From Oegoconia quadripuncta (Eukaryota; Arthropoda; Insecta; Lepidoptera; Autostichidae), in the NCBI GenBank assembly GCA_949316235.1, contig OX438743.1, forward strand, positions 24,921,771 through 24,985,770: DNA of 64,000 nt, written 5' to 3'. The notes under the pieces were generated by a model that saw only the letters and a list, made by a program, of their open reading frames with translations, was not told the origin of the DNA and did no database searches. Every line of letters starts with the position of its first letter. The first letter of the stretch is position 1. This document shows, one piece after another, positions 20,601 to 32,600 of the stretch. The position numbers were made by a program, and so were the translations under genes.

Positions 20601-23600
20601 GGTCCACCTACCGAGGCCTTGATAAAACCTGCGACTTGATCAAGTTTCTCATGTCTTGAATCTTCTTTTGTGCTAAGGCACAACTTGGCGATTTGATAAA
20701 ATTGGCGTCATATTATGTTCGGTTCCAAGCATGGCCATTCGTTCGCGTCGCGTTAAGTAGTGCCGTGCTACTCGCTGTTCGAGAACCTATCTTCTCCAAC
20801 GGTTATCGGTTCCAAGAGCTATGTGCTGCTCACTACTCTCCTAAATCAACTAAAAAAACAAAATGCAACTTCACCTGAAATAAAATGCTAAGTGAGATGA
20901 ACACGAGACTGGGGTAATAGTACGGGTGTGTTCCCGAAGACTCTAGCACGTAGCGCAGCTGGTTGGCATTGGCAGACAGTAGGGCGAGGTCCATCATACC
21001 CTGGGCCAGATTTTTCTTCTGCTGGTAGGTGTTTACGTCTGGAATGGACTGGAAACATACAATGGTTTAGATTTAAGGAAGTGACTCATATGCTTAAGTT
21101 TATGCTTGCCTGGTAGCGTACCGGCGCCATAGTGGGGACCGTCTGTTCTTCAGTAGGGGGCCGAGTATTGGCGATGTAGTCCTCGGATTCGGCCCGGGAG
21201 AGGATGACACCCCCCGGAGTGACCGGGTCAAAAAGTCTAGTGCATATTTTTTCTGCTAAACATTAATTAATCTTATTATTGTTGCTTTAGGTAGGGAGGG
21301 GAGTCCCACATAACCGTCTCGCCGTCCCCCAGGCGAGCGGTATGCTAAAACGCATTCCCCTGCGTAAAAAAACAGGTGGTAATACTAGTCCAACACAAAT
21401 CCACCAATTCGCTCTGGGCCCGCGTCGTGTGGATTATGGACCGTATTGCCTCTAGTGGAAGTAGGCCATGCCCAAGACTTTTGGCTTCAGGAAATTAGTT
21501 TCATGCAGGTTTCCGCGTACTCCGCACTACATTCTCGCGCGAGTTTAAAGGAGTCGGATTACCTACATTGATGTTTTCGCGATAAAAACACGATTTCACA
21601 CAGTGTGACGAAGCCTTGCCAGGTAGGCTTGCGAGGAAATGTGTTAGGCACAACAAGAAGTTAAAGTGGAAAGGTGATGAGTCTCGTATTGTGATAACTA
21701 GTCAGAAGTCCAATTCAGTAATAGAGTCGCAAATTGCCATCTACCTTCAGTAGACGCCCGTGCAGAATACCATAGGCGTGATGGAGATGGCGATGCGGAT
21801 TGTGGGAGGCGATGACTCTTGATATTTTCTGCGAGCCTGGTACGTACGTGTGACCTACACCTACGATGTACCTTCAGTAGGCTCAGGATTTATATGGGAA
21901 GACTATGGAGATGAGTAATTGTGATCAGTAAATAAAAGTAAATACCCCAGGTATCATCGGCGAAATGGGCCGGTCGTCGACCCCGAACCGAGTACCGAAT
22001 CCATTTGGAATGTCTGTAAACAAATTATTAACACTTTAAAGTCATCCATACTGTAGACACAGTCATATTTTTTCCCTTGGTTATACTGTGCTATATACGA
22101 TTTAATTCAAACATTGACAGTTCACTGCTGAACATAGGCCTCCACTATAGATTACCAGAGCGATCGTTTGGAAGCAGCCTGCATCGAGCGACTTTCCGCG
22201 GCCTTCATCAGGTCGTTTGTCCACATTTTTTTCCTTCGTTCTGCTCTGTGCTTCTTTATATAATTGGGTTATCCCTCGTTATAGAATGACCTAGGTATTA
22301 CACCTCGGTAATGATTCTCACTCGTTCAAATTTCAATGCCGATAGACATCAATAGGTTTGTCACTTTTGCACACGAAGTGAGAAAAAGATAGACATGCCA
22401 ATGTCTAACAACAGTGAAATGTCGAGAGCACGAGAATCCGGGCGCTGGACAGCGGGTCCTCCAGAATTGATGTGTTTGCCATCGACTCGCTAAGAAAAAT
22501 GCGGGGCAGCGCGACACTGCCATTTTTACCAAATAATATGTGTTAAGAAAATTGGTCGACTCAAGGAAAAAAACCACAAAATGATCTTTATTGAAAGGCA
22601 ACCTTAATTTATTTTTAAAAGACTTAACCCGCAATGCAGAAAGGTGTTATACGTTTAAAGCACTGTATGTCTGTTTGTGGCATTGAGGAGCCAAAATAAC
22701 AACCGATTTCATAACAGTTTTTGGAAAAGTAGAGGCATAGAAATGGTTCTTAGCCACATTTGGTGGAAATTGTTCACACTGAGTATGTTGGTACTAACCG
22801 GTATATTTAGCTGAAAGTGTCTAATAAAAAATCTACAATTTGAAAATTTTGTAAATCCCCGAAGACTATGATATCGCACAAATATGTACACCAAACTACT
22901 GTTTGCTAATTCCCCTGTTTTTTTTTATGCATGACGGGTTCGTACTTGACCTAAATCACACCTGATGTTAAGTGAAGATGAGGTCGAAGGTGGAAGCGTA
23001 GTGACCCGGAAACCCCAACACATTTGGGGGACTGGCTATCTTATCTCTGACAACCGGAACACAACAATGCTATTAACATTGCTGCTTGGCGGCTGTTTAA
23101 TCTTAAATAAAAAACCGCACTCACATAGGATCACGTATTATTGATATACATCCGAACAACGACTGGACACACAAATGCAAACATATATATAATAAATACG
23201 TCGTTTTTCATAGGCGGTTAAAAATCTAATCTAACTTATAAATGCGAAATTTCGTATGTTTGTTTGTTCCTCAATCACGGCGAAACGGATCAACGGATTT
23301 GAATGAAATTCGGTATATAGGTAGAATTTACCCTGGATTAAGACATAGTTAGGTACTATTTATCCCGTTATAGTGAGTACTTCCCGTGGACTAAACAAAT
23401 TAATCATCCAGGGTAAAGTTAACCCACGAAGGCGAAGCCGCAGGCAAAAAGCTAGTATAATAAATGAAGTAACCAAGAATTTAAATATCCGCATGTATAT
23501 TTTTCTCAGAAGGCATAATAATGTTGATTGTTTTCGAAACAAGGACCAGATAAAGGATTAACAATGTACCATTAATTATCATTAAATGATTCCTTGCATG

Positions 23601-26600
23601 ACTAATAAAAGGTCCGTTTGAATCATGTCTTGCTGCTTATAAATAGTTTTAATAGGCATCCGCCAGCGCGTAATTATACTTAATTGCTCGGGAAAAATTC
23701 TCCGAGATTTCAACTTACCTAAAACTTGTCAGCAAATTGACCAGATACGTACATTAGTGATTAGTGTTTGAGGCAAACACTGTCCCACTTGCCTCCTTAA
23801 CTTTCAGGATACTGTTGGAAGGGGCGTTTTTGCGCATGATGGCTTGGGATTCATCTACATGTAACTCGGCAAACATACCGGAGGCGCATTATTAAGCTTG
23901 GGTATAGAAGTTTTAACCCACGACGAAAAACTACGGATGTTACCTACGGTGTTTGACGGCGTTGTTTTTGTCTGTGTGTCCCGTCTTTGACCGGACGTAT
24001 CTCAGAAATACGTGGATCGATTTGAGTGCAGTTTTTTTATACGAAAGACTAAGGTCCATCTTAATAAACCGTTCTCAAGTTGAGATGACCTTAAGTAGAC
24101 GCTTGAGAATCTGCTGCATATTAAAACAGTGTCAAGTAATATTGAGACTGAGACGCGATCGGATTCTCAAATTCGATTTATTAATACGGCCCTAAATGAG
24201 AGCACAGATTCATAGCCCATGTTTGTTGAAAATCGGTTAAGCCGTTTCGAAAATATTTAGCTTTTAACACTATCTTTTGGTCTAATCTATCTGGACGATG
24301 TAATCATTATTTATATCTGTCATCAATCTTGTTGGGGATTTTCAAAATTTTCAATACTTTAGCAACGGGTTCTTTGTACTTATTCGTATTTTTTTTTATG
24401 CACGACGGGTTCATACTTGACCTCAATAATACCTGATGTTAAGTGAAGATGAGGTTGAAGGTGGAAGCGTACTGACCCGGAAACCCCAACACATTTGGGG
24501 GACTGGCTATCCTATCTCTGACAACCGGAACACAACAATGCTATTAACATTGCTGCTTGGCGGCAGATTTAGATAAGATGGTGGTAGCTAGCCAGGCGGA
24601 CATTTAAAATGGCCTACCACCAACCAAATCGAGTACTTAAACATGTACTCCGCTGGGGATCGAACCCGCGACCTCCGAATTGTAAACCCAATGTTGTTTA
24701 CGTTGGACCACGGAGGCGGTTCCCTTATAAGACGTTGGTAAAGTTCCTATCCATATAGACACGACAAAGCGTAATTCCCTATATTAAAAGCATGCAGCAT
24801 GCTCCATCTACATTACAAATATTATATCATTCCATTAGCAGTATCAAGTAAAGCATCATTCAATCAAAATGTAAATTAATACATGCATTTATAAGTATCT
24901 TATTTAGGTACGTATTTATTATACCTATACTTAATCATTAAACAAGTTAAGGTCTTAGCATACGTGACGGGTAATTTCTCGGACGGAACGGAGACGGGAA
25001 GGGTATAGTTCCTAACATGAAAGTGGTTTTAAAACATACGTTCAGTGACGGTGTTCAACGATGAGTCGTGCTAGTGCTGCAACCATATTTCAGCACAAAA
25101 TGTTCGATTTTACTTTTGAAGAACTAGCAATGGTTGCCGTAGCATTAGATGAAGAAGATGCCATAACGATGTTTTTTCTATTGCCGTCCCGTTCCGCCCG
25201 TGTTTCTCGCCACGTGTATTTTATTGCTATGTTTTCAAATGCAACGATGTCAAAAAATCGTCCCGTTCCGTCCGGCACGAGAATAAACACGTCACGTATG
25301 CTAAGACCTTTAGTTTCACTGTTTATGCATAGCATGCGCAAGATACACTCTGATGTGCTCTATTCTTGGCTCCATGGATGAAAAACTCTCAAACAACTAA
25401 ATCATCATGTTTTTCATTTATATATGTATTTATTTACAAAAAAATAATGTATTTGTGTAGTTTATCACCCATCTGGTATTTATAATACAAGCTTAGTTGC
25501 TTAGTGTGGAACTAGATGGTGATGTGTGTATATCTAAGGATATTTATTTATTTTATTTATCATATGCATAGCATACAAAATTTTAACCATTCATTTATTG
25601 CAAGGAAGAATGGAAAATTGCATTTGTGCTGGTTGTACCTATGTATATTTTCTCCATAATGTGTTGTCTGCTAATATTTTTTAAATATTTATTATTCACA
25701 AATTAGAATACCTGTAAATCTAGAACACGAAATTCATGGACAGTTTTACACATTATAATCTACGTTCAGGGCGACATGAAGATAAGTTTTACAATGCATT
25801 TTGACTACAGAGAGCGTTCGCCGCACCGTTGTCAAACGATGATGGTGGTAGCTAGCCAGGTGGACATTTAAAATGCCCTACCACCAACCAAACCGAGTAC
25901 TTAAACATGTACCCCGCTGGGGCCGGACCCGCTACCTCCGAATCGTAAACCCAATGTTGTTTACATTGAGCCACGGAGGCGGTTTTATATCGCTTATATA
26001 TCTGAATAGACCTTAAAACCATTTTGACATGCAGTAAGAAGCCATATCATATTCTTTACATTGGTAGGTAACACATGCTTCTACTACCAAATAATAAAAT
26101 GTTAGCTTTGTAAAGATGCACCACGTATGCTACGTAACAGTGAAAGAGTCGCCCGGTGCGACATAGAGCCTATGGAATTAACGAATCAAGTATGTATGAT
26201 GTGGTCGAGATGAAATGACCCATAAAGTGACGGTATCTCAATCTTTCAAATTGTGCTACGAAATACAAGATTTAACACGAGAAACTTTGCCAAGTCCCTA
26301 TCTACACTAGTCCAGCAGGTAGCTTGTTACATATGAAAATAAATAAATATTCATTGATTAATAAAATTGAATCCCCAAACTATACTAAATACGATTAAGA
26401 GACTAAGGGCAAGAATATTTGTAGTGAGTGAAGAAATGTGTGTTTTTTTTTATGCACAACGGTTTTGCACTTGACCTCAATCACACCTGATGTTAAGTGA
26501 AGATGAGGCCGAAGTTGGAAGCGTACTGATCCGGAAACCCAAATATTTTGGGAATGCTATTAACATTGCTGTTTGGCGGCAGATTTAGATAAGATGGTGG

Positions 26601-29600
26601 TAGCTAGCCAGGCGGCCGTGTGTACTTTGTGTCTACGGAAAGAGTGAAGTACTACAAGCAGTAGAAGCACATCTTTCAACATTCGGCCCCAACTATAAGT
26701 ACGAAGGAAGAGAATCACCCATCCAGATGGGTTGAAATATTTGGCGAAGTTGGAAGTGGAAAACCTTTTGTTCTACTTAGATCACCTAATTCTTTCTTGT
26801 ATTTTCGAGGTTTCAAGGTAGCAATAGATCTATGCGAGGTATCGTTTATGGTCGGCTAAGCACCGGGTGGAGTACCACCTCCTAGCAAGAGGGAGACAAG
26901 ATTGCTATGACACAACAGAGCTCACTGAAGAGTTTGTGCGAGACTTGCAAAACGTATTGAAATTCGTGACCAAAGGCACCTGGTGAATGTACGGAAAACT
27001 AAATACAGTAAATATATGCGTTTTCTATAAGCGGTAGAGCTCTTTTTTGAGAACGCAGTCATGAGTTGTTTAATAAAGTAAAGCCACCTTAACGTCCGGC
27101 CTAAGGCAGAGGGGGAAGCGTCCGTCCGTCCAAATCCCCTGGGAATAAACTATCTCCAGATTTAAAGAAATGCTCCGAGTTTTCTGGATTTAGGAGAAAG
27201 TTATTTGACTATCTTATAGAAAATACATTTTATTCTATTAAGGATTTTTTGATACAGATTACAGTTGAGATTATACCATAATTGACATTTTCAATTGACA
27301 TTCAGTTTCATCATAAAAATTATTAAATTGTTGACATAATGTTGTATGTAGTTTATTGTATGTAAACGTAATGAATGAATTACAAATGTAACATTTCGGA
27401 ATTTTATTACATTTTTATGGACATTTTTTATTATATTTTATAGTACCTAATTATTTTGACCTTGTATGCCTACTTTTATGATCAAATCGGGGACTCTTAA
27501 AGAAAGGCCAAGTCAAGAGTACCCTAAACCGACGAGCATGTATGAACCACCTTATGAGAGTGAAGGAAGCAGAAGAGGTGTCAGGATCGTAGCAAGTGGA
27601 AGTCTGTGGTCTCTGCCTACCACTACGGGAATGTATGTATGTATGCCTACGGGCGGAATATAGCGGGCGGAACATATGTAAATCCTGTGATTCACAATAA
27701 ATGATATTGATTGATTGATTGATATATTTTTCAATCTATATAAACCGTGACCGCCCTAAACAAATTGTTTCATCTATTTTCTTGATGCCTATAAGTCCTC
27801 TTTCTAACCTGAACAGCATTACCTAGATGTGTACGTAGCATACGTGAGATATGTGTTATGTTACAATGTGCGCAAGTCACCGTAAAAGTCAGGCTCGTCT
27901 ACACCCTTCGGCCACCATTTACCATCGTCGCTGCCTTGGTGAGGGTCGCTCGGCTTGTGATGGTCCTCATCTGAAACTAACAGATTTAACATGTTTCACG
28001 TTATCTCAATAATGGGATAGGAGGGTCTGGAGTGGAGTGACCGCTCTATTCTTAGGCCAGTATTAATAAACCAATCTCAATACAAGTCTTGAGGCTGTAT
28101 CACCCGAGATACGTCTTAAGAAGTTGACGCCATCTCAAGCTCCGTGCTAATTTATAAACCAATCTTGAGGTTTACTCAGCTGAGATCACTTATGAAGTAT
28201 ACGTCTAGCGGCGAATGAATGATATTCTTTAGTTTATAAACGAAACTCACCTCTCAAGGGAGTACTGCTTGAGTGTGCACGTGCTTGTAAAGTCTCAAGT
28301 TAGGTTTATTAATCAACACGTTTACCAGTCACAAGACTGTTCTCAATCTTGAGAATGGTTTATTAATACGGACCTTAATGTGTCCAACCAAAATCACTTA
28401 TCCACTCAGTTGGGATCTTTCGTGCGCTTCCCCTGCTTTTGCTCTCTACTGCGGCAGTAGAAAGAACATGTAGTAAGGCAGTACTACTACAAAGACTTAT
28501 GAAGTCTTATTACGTTACAAGGTAGTGGAAAGGACATTTAGTCACCACCATGAGTAGCATGACCACACGCGATATAGTTTATATATATTATTATATATAT
28601 AAACTATACCCGTTATAACACGTTATAACCCGCGCATCTATCTGTCAACATGCTGATATACGACTGTGTATCTACACTCTAAGTACAGATCACTTAATTT
28701 AATTGTTTGTTTTTCTGAACCGAAAAATTTTCTTATTTTTTCAACCAGCTGTGGTATAAAAAAATTGTATGGGACTTGTTCGGCAAACTAGTCCAAAAAG
28801 TTGCCTATTTAATGACGATTCTAAAATGGTACGAACGAGTGCATTTACTTTACAGAATTTGGCGATATTAATTTTTTTTTGTGTGCAAGGGTCAAATTGG
28901 TTCAATTTCAAAATTACAATTTTTTAAACAAATTATTTGCCACTTTAATAATAATGTTCCATAAGGCTCAAGATAAGTGTAAAAATATTACGTATAAGAG
29001 CTAAAAACTAAGGTTTCAGTGTAAGATAAACTTAAGAAAACATATAAGTAAATGATTTAAATCAACTTTAATTAACAATTACAATTAAAAATTATTAATA
29101 ATTAAAACAATCGCAATTCCAACAAAAGGTGCTCACACTGACGTCCTCCCCTGGGTATGCACAATCTGCATCTGCTTAAAAAATTTTGCTTAAGGCGTCG
29201 CAAAGTCATTGAAGAGATTTCTTGTGCGGCCTGGTTAATGCGCCTTCTCAATTCATCCAATGACGAAATTGGTGTGTTCGGTCTGAAGTAGACTTGAGGA
29301 GTAAAAGAAATCCAATGGATTTAGCTCTGGCCACCTTGCTGGCCATAAAATGGGCTCCAGTCGGCCAATCGACCGTCCAGGAAACACTTCGTCAAGGTGG
29401 CCCTCACTTCTCGTGCATAGTGGGCCGGACATCATTTTGCAACCACATACTTTGCAAGAAGTCTTCTGTTTCTTCTTCTAATAGTCCCGGCAGAGTGTCT
29501 CTCAATACACCTACTACACTAGGCTAGGCTACACCAATCTTCACAATCTACATAGCTGGCAGTTGTTAAACCCACATTTTTTTTATATAGGAGAGAGCGG

Positions 29601-32600
29601 CAAACGAGCATGCGGGTCACCTGATGGAAAGCAATCACCGCCGCCCATGGACACCCGCAACACCAAAAGGGTCACAGATGCGTTGCCGGCCTTTGAGGAA
29701 GGTGTAGGCTCGTTTCTTGAAGGTTCCAATGTCGTACTCGTTCGGGAATACCGCTGCCAGAAGTCCGTTTCACAGGGTGGTCGTACGTAGTAAGAAGTTT
29801 CTTGAGAAACGTACAGTGGTAGACTTAGCGAGAGAAGAGCGATCACAATACCAGTTCAAAATCAACCCTTGCTTTACCCACTATTTCGAAATTGCATCTC
29901 TCAGTAGCGTCTCACTGTACCATATGGCCTGACCCTAACTGCATGACGAGCACATAACATTATTTATTTTTAACGCATGCTACTTTGGGTCACCGCTTCC
30001 TTTGCTCCAAATGTGGTCAGGCAGAAGTGATAAGCGTGGGACAGATAACATATACCTAACAGCAATTACACAAACAGTTATTGTCAACTTTAGGTAGAGA
30101 TAACAGTTTTAATTAGTACCTACATTTGTTGCAGATGCAAGGCTTAAGTTTAAAGAAATATGCCATGTTTTATTTATTACCCATGATAATATTAAATTGA
30201 GCAACTTTGAAAGAAACGGCACTTTATTTAATCCTTCAACTGTGGAGACGTGTAAGGCTGTTATAAAATATCTTCAAAGGGCTTAAACGATTTTTTTTTA
30301 TGCACAACGGGTTGATACTTGACCTCACTCACACCTGATCTTGAGTGAAGATGAGGTCGAAGGTGGAAGCGTACTGCCCCGGAAACCCCAACCCATTTGG
30401 GGGACTGGCTATCTTATCTCTGACAACCGAAGAACGACAATGCTATTAACATTGCTGTTTGACGGCAGATTTAGATATGATGGTTGTAGCTAGCCAGGCC
30501 AACATTTAAAATGCCCTACCACCAACCACACCGAATACTTAAAAATGTACTCCGCTGGTGATCGAATCAGCGACCTCCGAATCTAAACCCAATGTTGTTT
30601 ACATTGAGCCACGGAGGCGGATTACAACCTCTCCTGCTTATGGAACCTGTCCCATAAGCAGGAGAGGCAACGTGGATCTCGCTAGGGGTGGCTACGATTC
30701 GTGAAATTTAGGAATTCCTTTGACATTCGGAAAATAAATCATATTTTGGAAATTCAAATCGCATAATCGCTACATAATACTTATTTTAGGTGTAACCCAA
30801 TATTTCGTCATCTCACCGCCTACAGTTTAACTAATGCTTGCAATTTAAATTTGTAATTTTAGTGGTAATTTTGAAATTTTATTCTATCGGGATAATTTTA
30901 AGGAATCGTGTTTTTGAAACGTGTGTCACATAGTTTATACATTTATTTCAAAGTAGTCACAGTATTGTTGACACAGCGCAATATTACTGGAAGCCAATTG
31001 AGGTATTATCGACTCTTAAATATAAAAAAGAATCATCATAGTTTCTCTGTGGTCTTATGAATTTTCAATTTATGTTTCAAAGTGAATGATACAGTATTGT
31101 TGACACAGCGCAATATTACTGGAAGCCAATTGAGGAATTGAGGTATTATCGACTCTTAAATATAAAAAGAATCATCATAGTTTCTCTGTGGTCTTATGAA
31201 TTTTCAATTTATGTTGCATACATAAAGTCACGACCTTTATCCCAAATGCGATGGTCAGAGATATCCCAAATTAAACCGTTTGGGTGTCTCAAAAATTAAA
31301 AATTTGCTTGAAACAACATCCACGTTTCACCTTCGAAATATACAGAAATGCACCGTTAAAACGTGCAAGATGTTTTTTGGTGGAAAGTCCCTTAGTCGCC
31401 TTTTACGACACCCACGGAAAGAGGTGGTGGTTTGTTGTGTGCCGAAACCACACATTTCATATAAAGGTCCTTAGTCGCCTTTAATCACACCCAGGTTAAG
31501 AGACTGGTCAATTCCATTTACATACCCAAAACTAAACGACACGGAAAAGCTTGCACTTATGCTAAATATATATTAATTCTTATTATATCTAGTGTCTGGC
31601 TAGAGTCAGCTTAGTGCAATACATACTTTCATGGTCATCGTGCCCCTCAGGTTTCTTGTGGTCAGGTTCCAATAAGCCATCATCGATACCAGGATACGGA
31701 GCCGCGTCAGCATGTCTTTCATCGTCCAGGTCGTCTATCTCAGGACCTAGTGCGATGCAAACAAACAAAATAAACGCCAAGTGCTAAAAAGACTGTGATA
31801 TTATTGGATAATAGAGGAGTCAGAGGAGCATTAGGTGTGAGGCGTAGTGCGATGTAGTCGTCGGACGCGGCCCGGGAGAGGATGAGCGACCGGGGGGGTG
31901 TCGTCGCATCGGGTCCTGCCGCGCTTCATACCGCTCGCTGATCGCGGTGTGAGGCACGACAGCGCCCCCTACGGAGGGTGCGCTGGACGCCCTCCTCTTT
32001 TGAGGGGGGGGGGGGCTGGAACCGCCGCTGAAGAAGCAGTAAATGTGTATAATAATAGAAAAACGCATGCTTGTAGCGAGATGCTTGCAATGGAATGACC
32101 TGCCACGACAACAACCCTCATAAAAGTCCACTACCTGGACATACACGTCTCCCTGAAGCTTGGTCAAGTGAGCTGTCGTTAGATTCAAGTCCCGGAGAGT
32201 CTATGGCGTCATGATTGGTCAATTTGGCGAAAAATGCATATTACGTACATACAGACGTCTTGAATAAAATAAATAAATGTCTTTGTACAAACACACAGCG
32301 CCATCTAGGTCCACAGTAAGCATCTAGGCATGTGTTATGGATACCAGATGGTTGATAAACTACACAAACACATTGACACATTCATCGTACAAACATATGC
32401 CCCTAGCGGGCTTCGAACCCGCGACCATTTGGTATAGCAGCAGAGCTTCTAACCACTACACCAAACAGGGCGTCTAACTAAAATAAATAAATGTTTCGGA
32501 CACTTAGGTACACCAATCATCTAGCCCCAAACTAAGCAAAGCTTGTACTATGGATACTAGATAACAGATACATAAATATTTACATAAACATCAATGACTC

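Noticed and set aside
31898..32188. Independent protein-coding gene at 31.8-32.2 kb
   Set aside because: The frame is dominated by homopolymer C runs and overlaps sequence homologous to ninjurin exon F. Better treated as a duplicate or alternative exon.
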